The notes beneath the pieces were generated by a model. That model did no database searches. It was not told where the DNA came from and was given only the letters and a program-made list of their open reading frames with translations. Positions 57,177-64,000 of a stretch of 64,000 nucleotides of DNA are shown in pieces (position 1 is the first letter of the stretch; every line of letters begins with the position of its first letter). The stretch lies in assembly GCA_030544215.1 (NCBI GenBank), contig JARZZO010000003.1, forward strand, positions 35,220,379 through 35,284,378, in the 5' to 3' direction. A program made the translations under genes and the position numbers. The DNA comes from Zantedeschia hybrid cultivar (taxonomy: Eukaryota > Streptophyta > Magnoliopsida > Alismatales > Araceae).

Positions 57177-59527
57177 AAAAAGTAGCTTTAAAATCCCATG
57201 AACTTGAGATTTTGCAGAACATTCTATTATTTAGCTTATGGATCTTTAAAGTGAACCCCAAATAACATATTTCTTAGTGAAGGATTGCAGAAGGTAGTCT
57301 CTCTCTCTCTCTCTCTCTCTCTCTTCTTACGTCTTCTAGACTTGGTTAACCGGAGATCACCCTTTGTGTGCGTGAAGGCTATAGTGACTACTACATAATA
57401 TAGCCATTAGCAACTGATTTTTCTTCTCTTTGTAGCTCATTTATACTTTTGCTTTTGCAAGTTTTTTTATGTTCTTAAGTTAACCCTTTTGTTTTGGCAG
57501 TAGAATTGAAGAAGTTTGGGGGCCATACTGATGGGGAAGCCAACTGTGAAAATAGATTTTGCTTGATCACAATGGAATTGGAGGCAGTCTTCTTATATTT
57601 CCACACTGAAGGACCAAAATGTTCTTCTGCATCTGGATCTTTGTAAATTTCGAACGGCCTATTTTGATCTTTGTATTTTTTTTTTCATCCTTTTTGTTGG
57701 GAGTGCATAGTTCCTTGATTGAATGTGTCTTTTCTTTCGGTTGTAATGATTGGTACACTCGTACAAAAGAAAATTTCTAGTCTTTGAACTTTCAGTCAAG
57801 TTTTTATAGATGCCGTATGTTTGTTTGTATGTTGAGAGTGGCATGTTTAGATAAATTGTCAGTGAATTTATCAGTCATGCTGCATGTTTGTTTGTGTCCG
57901 GAATAACATATGAAGGAAAACCTGTCTTTACAATGAGGAGTGAATTTATCAGAGTTAGATGCTCTTGTTTCTTAATACAATGTCATTTTGCACCGAAAAG
58001 TGAAAATCAAAATCAACTAAAAGGGGGATTTAGGGAAATCCAAGTATAAACGCCGGTTTACATATATTTACGACATTTTTTTGCGGCATTTTCCGACACA
58101 TTAAATGACTCCTTAGATGAAAAGATTAATCACTCGTTGTTCGAGGGCTACAGGAATGCAACGATATTGACAAGAAAATAAAAAATAAAATGTCCCCTGC
58201 TCGGTTGTCATCCAACTAATGTAGGTCAAATGGCAGCAAATATTTCTTTTTACATCAATATTGTTAATTTTGAGGGATTAATATATAAAAATTAGTGATT
58301 TGGCTATTGCAATAATTTTTAATAAAGTGGGCCACGTTGGCCAGCCCAGGCCTAGCTCAACCCAAATTAATAATTTCATTTTGGGTTGGATTGGGCTACA
58401 ATAAGCTTTACTTATTTTGGGCTGGGCTGAATTTGGGCTGGCCCGTTTTTTAATTGGGTTGACCCAATTTGAGTCCTAGTCCAGCCCAGTCCGCCCAATT
58501 TACATCCCTAGATATGAGGCGTCTGGATTTGAGGAACATTTGGAGATTTGGAGGTTCTGGTCCTTTGCCGAGGGTTGCCGCCAAGTGAAAAAGAAGTCCA
58601 TGTGTTTTTCCCTACCCTTAGTCCCAATTTTTTTTTTGATATTCCTTACTAATTTTTGTTATTTAATGTCACCGACGACCTATTTAATGCTATAATTAAA
58701 ATATTATTCTTTTACCAAACGTAAGTAAATAGTTATTTGCACCTACCACTAATAGAAGAGTAGGTAAGAGTTGTATGTATAAATTAAATCTCCTTTCCTG
58801 TAGACCAGTAGGGAGGGCCACCAGCCCAATTTTGAGGGGCGGGGGTTTCGGGATTTGGCACAGCCCAAGTCAAATCGTCCAAAATCCTACTTTTAAGGTT
58901 TAAAAATTACATATTAATTCTGAACAATAGTTATGAAATTTGTTTCGGTCTTTCTATCATAAGAGATTTTTGTTTTTACGTTTATGAAGAACCGTAAGTA
59001 TACACTAATTTATTCTTACGAATGTGTAAATTGTAACATGAAAAAAGAGATGTATGCAAACTATTCTTACGAAAATAAAGACCGTAACCTAAAATAGTAA
59101 GTATAATTGAACTACTCTTACAGATGAACGGAACCCTAAACAGCAAGCGGTGAGTATACATGACTTTTCTTGTCTTACGATTTGTCCATTTCAAGATCCT
59201 TTGAAAGATCAGCAACAATGTTTGTCAGTTGGACTTGCTCGCTTGCATAAAATGTATTCAGTCGTCAATATCAGAACTTAGAGCCTTTCGAGTTATCAAT
59301 ATTGGATGATGAACCAACAGAGACTCTACCATCAATGAAAGACCCAGTAACTAATCAATAGACACCATTGACAGAAGATACTATTCTAAAGAGAAAAAGA
59401 ACAGCAACCAAATGTAGAATGTGAATCTTTTCTTGTTGGATGGAAGGGTCAGGGCCCAGTACAGTAAGGTGATTCATAATAGAGGTTGAGAGGGACGATT
59501 TAGTCTAGTTCATATACTGGGTGGGCT
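57177..59527. other. Non-coding stretch, partly repeat-derived
   Basis: A (TC)n run lies at about 57297-57322. About 58325-58510 is built from GGGCTGGGCTGAATTTGGGC and its complement-like phrases, a common dispersed repeat style. About 58975-59165 repeats ATTCTTACGAA phrases. No gene was confirmed; a 43-codon open stretch after a possible acceptor at 57500 has no match. Confidence 0.45.
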
Positions 59528-60207
59528 GGCGGCCTGTTAAGGAATGCCTAGTTCTCTAACTAAGGTCCAACGGGTCCTTCTAGCCCATGCAATTAGGTTC
59601 CCGCGGGAAACCTTTGAATATGAAGTAGACTCCGCCGCTTTACAGGCATGAGATGATTTCCCGCCGCCGAAGAAAGTCATTTTGAATCTCCTTCTGATCC
59701 ATTGATAAAAGAAACCAGCGTCGGATAAGGAAACTAGAATCACATCTCATTCGGAGACGGGATCAGACTTACCCTATACGTTCTTCCGGCAGACTCTCCG
59801 ATTACCTTCAACCTTCCCTGTAAGAGAGACCACCCGGATAACCTCAAGAGGTATGTTCTAAGTTCCATACTATTCCATCAAGGTCTTTTTACTCTCTTCT
59901 GTATACTAACTTAGATATTGGAGGTAACAAAATTTCTATGATCTGGAGGAGTTTAGCCGTCTGATCTTTAGCCGTCTGATCTAGATCGGACAAACATCCG
60001 ACCCAACAAAGGCCAAGAAAGTCAACTTTTCCCATCTCTAGTTCTATATCTGTAAGAGCTAAATCCCTCTAAGAGGGGAAGCCGTGATCTGGGCTCCTGA
60101 CCCGTTTAGCCGGCCTGTTAAAGAGCGCCCAGTTCTCCCACTCAGGGCCCAACAAGTCCTTCAAATCCATGTAATTGAGTTCCCGCGGAAAATCTTTGAA
60201 TCCGAAA
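59528..60207. repeat. Pair of ~98-bp direct repeats 582 bp apart (TRIM-like?)
   Basis: GGCGGCCTGTTAAGGAATGC through AACCTTTGAATATGAA (59528-59625) is repeated in diverged form at 60110-60207 (GCCGGCCTGTTAAAGAGCGC through AATCTTTGAATCCGAA). They enclose about 485 bp without an ORF. The layout recalls a TRIM or a tandemly repeated element end, but no PBS or target duplication was found. Confidence 0.5.
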
Positions 60208-60818
60208 TTGGCCGTTACTGTGAATGGATCATAGCCCATACGAATCATTACAATGTCTCCGTTGTTGTATAAAATTTGTCCATTTAGTGCCTATGCTCCC
60301 GAAGATCCAAAAGAATTATCTAAACATTGAACCAAAAAAAGAAAATCATCTAAACGCAGAAGAGGTGGTAACCGTGCGTAGGCTAAGCAACATATCAGAA
60401 GGAGGTATCAAAAGCAAGATAGCCTACACTAATCATGTAAAACATGTAAGCATAAGATAAACCTAGGTCCATTACAAATCTTGATCACTTTATCACAAAT
60501 TACTAGAAGGGATAATGAAAGCAGACGTTCTCTCCTCGACGCGAGCTTAGTTTTTTAGGCGAAGAGAGAACTGTCATAATAGCAACCACTTAAAACACTA
60601 GGAATGTCATAGACAGGTGAAGTCTTAGCATTAAAGCAAGGAACTTACAGCACCATAAAGTGGACAGAAACCAAGAACAAGACACATGCCATCAAGCCTT
60701 ACCACAAGAAAGAAGAAGAGAAGGCAGTGCAAGGCATTACGTCCACACCCACACCATTCGTCATACTACACACAAATTGACGTCGGAATCACCACTGGGC
60801 GAAGACACCAGAGTAGGA

Positions 60819-61037
60819 TCACTGGCCTTGTTTAGCCCCGCCCACCGAGTTGCCCTTGCCTCCGTCGGCAGCGTGGTACTCGTGGACCACCTCCACCTGC
60901 TTCTTCTCCACTTCTCCTGGTGTCTGCCCGGCGGACGACCGGTACTCGACGGTCTCCACCACGTTCCTCTCTTGCACCTGCTCCCCCCCACCACCTGTGG
61001 TGCCAGGGCTCGTGGTCGTTGTCGTGGGCTTTGACAT
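60819..61037 (-). CDS. Small hydrophilic protein (72 aa), possible conserved plant gene
   Basis: From the ATG at 61037 the frame reads MSKPTTTTTSPGTTGGGGEQ, VQERNVVETVEYRSSAGQTP and GEVEKKQVEVVHEYHAADGG, and stops at 60819. The segment is much richer in G+C and in third-position C/G (GAG, AAG, GTG, CAC) than its AT-rich flanks, as expected for a coding exon. There is no signal peptide, membrane segment or known domain. It is acidic/basic-mixed and likely disordered. Upstream on the minus strand a TTATATCC box (about 61236) and a long (AG)n run (61315-61356) could belong to its promoter or 5' UTR. Overlapping frames in the same GC island are less gene-like. Function unknown. Confidence 0.5.
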   Translation of the reverse strand: MSKPTTTTTSPGTTGGGGEQVQERNVVETVEYRSSAGQTPGEVEKKQVEVVHEYHAADGGKGNSVGGAKQGQ

Positions 61038-61311
61038 CAATTTAACGGAAGAAAACGTCAGAGAAATGGGAACATGCTACCATACAGCCAAGGATTCAAT
61101 TCACAGAGGTGCTTCTCCCTACCTTCGCACTTGACATTATGACTGTCACCCAAGTTGACGGAGGGAAGCGGATGAGGAACAACTACGCAGCAAAAGATGT
61201 AGAAACCTACCAAGACTCTCGCTCTCACTCTCGGATATAAGAAATCTGCAGTCTAGGGGGTGGAGTTGTAGGCTACCCTTTCTATGATGTATTGATATGT
61301 GGGAAGCCTTC

Positions 61312-61314
<3 letters not shown>

Positions 61315-61356
<42 letters not shown>
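61315..61356. repeat. (CT)n microsatellite
   Basis: Twenty-one CT units. They lie upstream of the small gene, where they read as (AG)n on its strand. Confidence 0.92.
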
Positions 61357-61358
<2 letters not shown>

Positions 61359-61359
<1 letters not shown>

Positions 61360-61502
61360 ATTGACGAAGGACGTGTTTACACGAGGCAGGAGAGGTGGCA
61401 GCTCATGCGCAACGAAGAATCTCTCTGTGTGATTGACGAGGGACTTGTTTACACGAGGCAGGAGAGGTGGCAGCTCATGCGCAACGACGAAGGGTTACGA
61501 AG
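61359..61502. repeat. 72-bp tandem duplication
   Basis: GATTGACGAAGGACGTGTTT (61359) and GATTGACGAGGGACTTGTTT (61431) begin two nearly identical 72-bp units that continue through ACACGAGGCAGGAGAGG and CAGCTCATGCGCAACGA. Confidence 0.88.
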
Positions 61503-64000
61503 ATCCTGAACATTGGACGCATGGGGTGGCTGGTGTGTCTCCACGCCATGCATTCCTTTGGATCCTGAGGACGATTCTCACAAGAGTGGCAAACTTAAAT
61601 ATGTGAGATCATTGCAGTGCGTGCGGTTAAATAATAGGTATTGCTTCAGGTCTTATCTCTATATTTAAAAGAATTTTTTTTTTTTATAAATTTTAAGATA
61701 GATTGTTTCTATCTTCTCGGGTCTTATTATTTTGACAGTTCGATCGTACTTCGATCATCAAACTCAATGTTAACCGTCCATGTGGTATATGTAACTCTCC
61801 ATGTCTAAAAATTATAAAAAAATAGTTAAAAGTATAAAATTAATTAGATTAACCTTTCAGGAGTTTTGTATTCGTTACCAATTTACGAATGTAAAATTGG
61901 AAGTTGAAAGTCTTATGATTCAACAGTGAAGTTTAAGCCAAAAAGGATTGAATTTATTTTAAGGAGAGAATTGAATACTTAAAAATTCATTATGATTTTT
62001 ATTTATTTTTAAACATGTGAAAGGAGTCAAAATAGTGCATGCAATAAATCTGCGCGCGTTGTAGCATTAGCACCATAGTACTCCTCTTCGAATCAAATGT
62101 TTCATATGACAGGTCAGTGAATTGGACATATCTTCTGTCTGATTTGCTTTTAGAGTAATCTTTTTAAATTTTATATTTTATATAAAATAAATTATATAGT
62201 ATACACATATTTATAATCACTTTTTGTCACTAACATTCATTATGCCCTTGTGTTGTGCATGTTCTATATTTAAAAAATAGTTTTGAATTTATATGTGTAG
62301 TAATTTAAATGACACTTTGAAAAAAAATAGAAACGGCTTTGGATCAGCTAGTTTTCATGTGAATCGAACTACTTAATTAGTAATTTTTAAATAGTTTTGT
62401 GAAACATATGACAGTTTTTTTTATGAGGACTGAAAAGGCTCTTCCGATTTTGATCTTTTCAGTTAATCAGCAAATTCATCTGATTTTTAAAACACTAATT
62501 TGAATTCACTTTTCAATATTAGAATTGTTATTTTAAAATTAGTAAAAAGAAAATCCATGATCTTGTTTTCAGCTATTCGTTTCTGAGCAACAAACTATGA
62601 TATTTTTCTGTAAAAGTGTATATCCTGTTTTCTAATCAGAATAAAGAATGTAGAGATTTTAATATTTTACACCAATCTAAATAAATAAAATATGAACATT
62701 TTGATATATTTCAGTGTTTTACAGAAATCCAACCGACTGTTCAGTAAGTTTGTATGGCACCAATTGCTTAAATGGGCGATAGTAAAGGAATCGGAAAAAA
62801 ATCTGTTTCGTCTGTTTTCAAACTTGTGTGTCCCCTTCGAAAAAAAACTATATGCTCCTTAATTGGTTCCAACTGCTAACATAATAACAAAGATAAAAAA
62901 AAAAAAAGTTAGATGATAACTAAATTCTTAGGAAAATTATCACCATATCCTAAAAGCCTTAATTACTCTCTCACTTTCGCATATAATGAATCAACTCGCG
63001 TCTTCCCAAAAAACATAAAATTTATAGCCTCCTACACACGACGCCAATTGCCATCTAATCCTAGCAATAGTATCTACAATATTCTTTTTTTAGTATATAT
63101 ATTTACAAAGTTTTCACGATGTAGATAATTATTGCAATAGTTCCGCCTTATTTGGACAATTGTTCTCAACTTAAAATCTCACAGCATGAGACAATATTTC
63201 CTCACAGGTCCTGTCGCCTATAAGAAGCACAGAAGCGTAGGCCTCGTGAACTCGTGAGACAAATATGCCTCCTGCACAATTAGCAGAAATGGGACTTAAG
63301 TCACAGGTTCTTTGATTCACATTAGTCCTTAATAATAGATGTTTAAAGTCAAATTATACTTCTTCCTTTTTTGTTAAACGTAAAAATTGAATTTCCTCCT
63401 GGTCCTGATTACTATTTACATGCCGGCAGAACTATGGTCGACATAAACCTTGCTCTTAGCGGATTTGATGGGCCTTAGGGCCTTTCCTATTGGGCCTGGT
63501 ACTTGGCTTCTGGATTTTACCCCCCTCAATATGCATGTATTTATTTTCTTGAGAGTTTGATTTTTTTAGTCCCTATAACCTTTCAATATTTCTTATAAGC
63601 CTTTATAATCTTCATATTTTCATAAAACCCTCTTATAATCTTTGAACTATCCTTAAAAAGTCCCTTAGGTTAAGGGGCCTTCCAGGGTTAAATGATTGTG
63701 GGGACTAATAAAAAAGATAAAGATTGTAAGGGCTTATAAAGAATATTAAAAAGTTATAAAAAGTAAAAAGTAAAAATCTCTTCTTTTAGTTATGAAGTAA
63801 TAAAACCTCCCTACTAACATACTTTTTGAACAATTAAACAAGATTGATACTAAACTATCTGTCGTGGCGTTGTTGGACCTCCTAGCTCGACTCAGCTCAA
63901 CCAACCTAGGTAACTAATAGGAATGGACCAATCATGTCAAGCAAAAAAAAAAAAAAAAAAAGGAAAAATATCAAATCGAAATTGTAATAGTGATGGCTTT
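61503..64000. other. AT-rich intergenic DNA
   Basis: No gene, RNA or element boundary was recognised. Short open frames (for example 62913-63128) have no domain. A poly-A run lies at about 63944-63961. Confidence 0.5.

Noticed and set aside
59528..60207. Retrozyme (hammerhead ribozyme element) or Cassandra TRIM
   Set aside because: I could not assemble a hammerhead core (CTGATGA ... GAAA in the right spacing), and there is no 5S-like segment.
1..64000. tRNA, rRNA and snRNA genes
   Set aside because: No tRNA A/B box pair with a clover-leaf, and no rRNA or snRNA segment was recognised on either strand. The tRNA-like matches present are retroelement primer-binding sites.

Overview
This window is nuclear DNA of a flowering plant. 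Most of it is nested transposable elements, with two recognisable host genes, one small candidate gene and one host pseudogene. The plant call rests on a split gene for a chloroplast light-harvesting-like protein (SEP1 type), a papain-type protease with plant-style introns, and plant lineages of Ty1/copia and Ty3/gypsy elements, RTE LINEs and PIF/Harbinger. The species cannot be named from the sequence.

Layout. 1-4283: minus-strand copia-like element of LARD type (non-coding interior 1-2721, PBS 2708-2720, LTR 2722-4283). 4559-15405: the last two exons of SEP1, separated by a 10.6-kb intron. That intron holds a 5'-truncated RTE LINE (5293-7049, 17-bp target duplication) and a ~2.2-kb solo LTR (9309-14876, TSD TGTGA). 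A 3.35-kb non-autonomous gypsy-type element, 'element A' (10960-14312, TSD GAAGG), sits inside the solo LTR. 19301-23043: a four-exon papain-like cysteine protease. 23044-28179: AT-rich repeats with an ATCGATTA-rich array.

28180-43892: a decayed Tat/Ogre-like gypsy element ('T') with LTR, PBS, gag, protease and part of RT. It is interrupted by a nearly full-length RTE LINE (28217-31245, 14-bp TSD), a 1.9-kb solo LTR (32889-34788, TSD ACAAT), a MITE-like repeat (35192-35465) and a 2.8-kb chromovirus-type solo LTR (38948-41769, TSD GCAAA). 43893-49364: remains of a DUF1985-type gene (as carried by Kaonashi-like MULEs), a 1.1-kb polypurine tract and repeat arrays. 49365-49702: an isolated LTR. 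50364-50695: a V-ATPase c'' pseudogene fragment. 51157-53774: a decayed PIF/Harbinger element. 53889-57176: 'element B', a young relative of element A. 57177-64000: mostly non-coding, with a candidate 72-aa gene at 60819-61037.

The most unusual material is of two kinds. First, elements A and B form a ~3.3-kb retroelement family. Their only long ORF looks like a retropepsin-fold domain that has lost the catalytic Asp-Thr/Ser-Gly, behind a GC-rich leader. Second, several unrelated LTRs carry arrays of short inverted repeats. In one array the stem sequences differ from hairpin to hairpin while pairing is kept.

Except for exons A/B of the pseudogene, all boundaries given with target-site duplications were read directly from the sequence. 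Lineage names are family-level inference from motifs.
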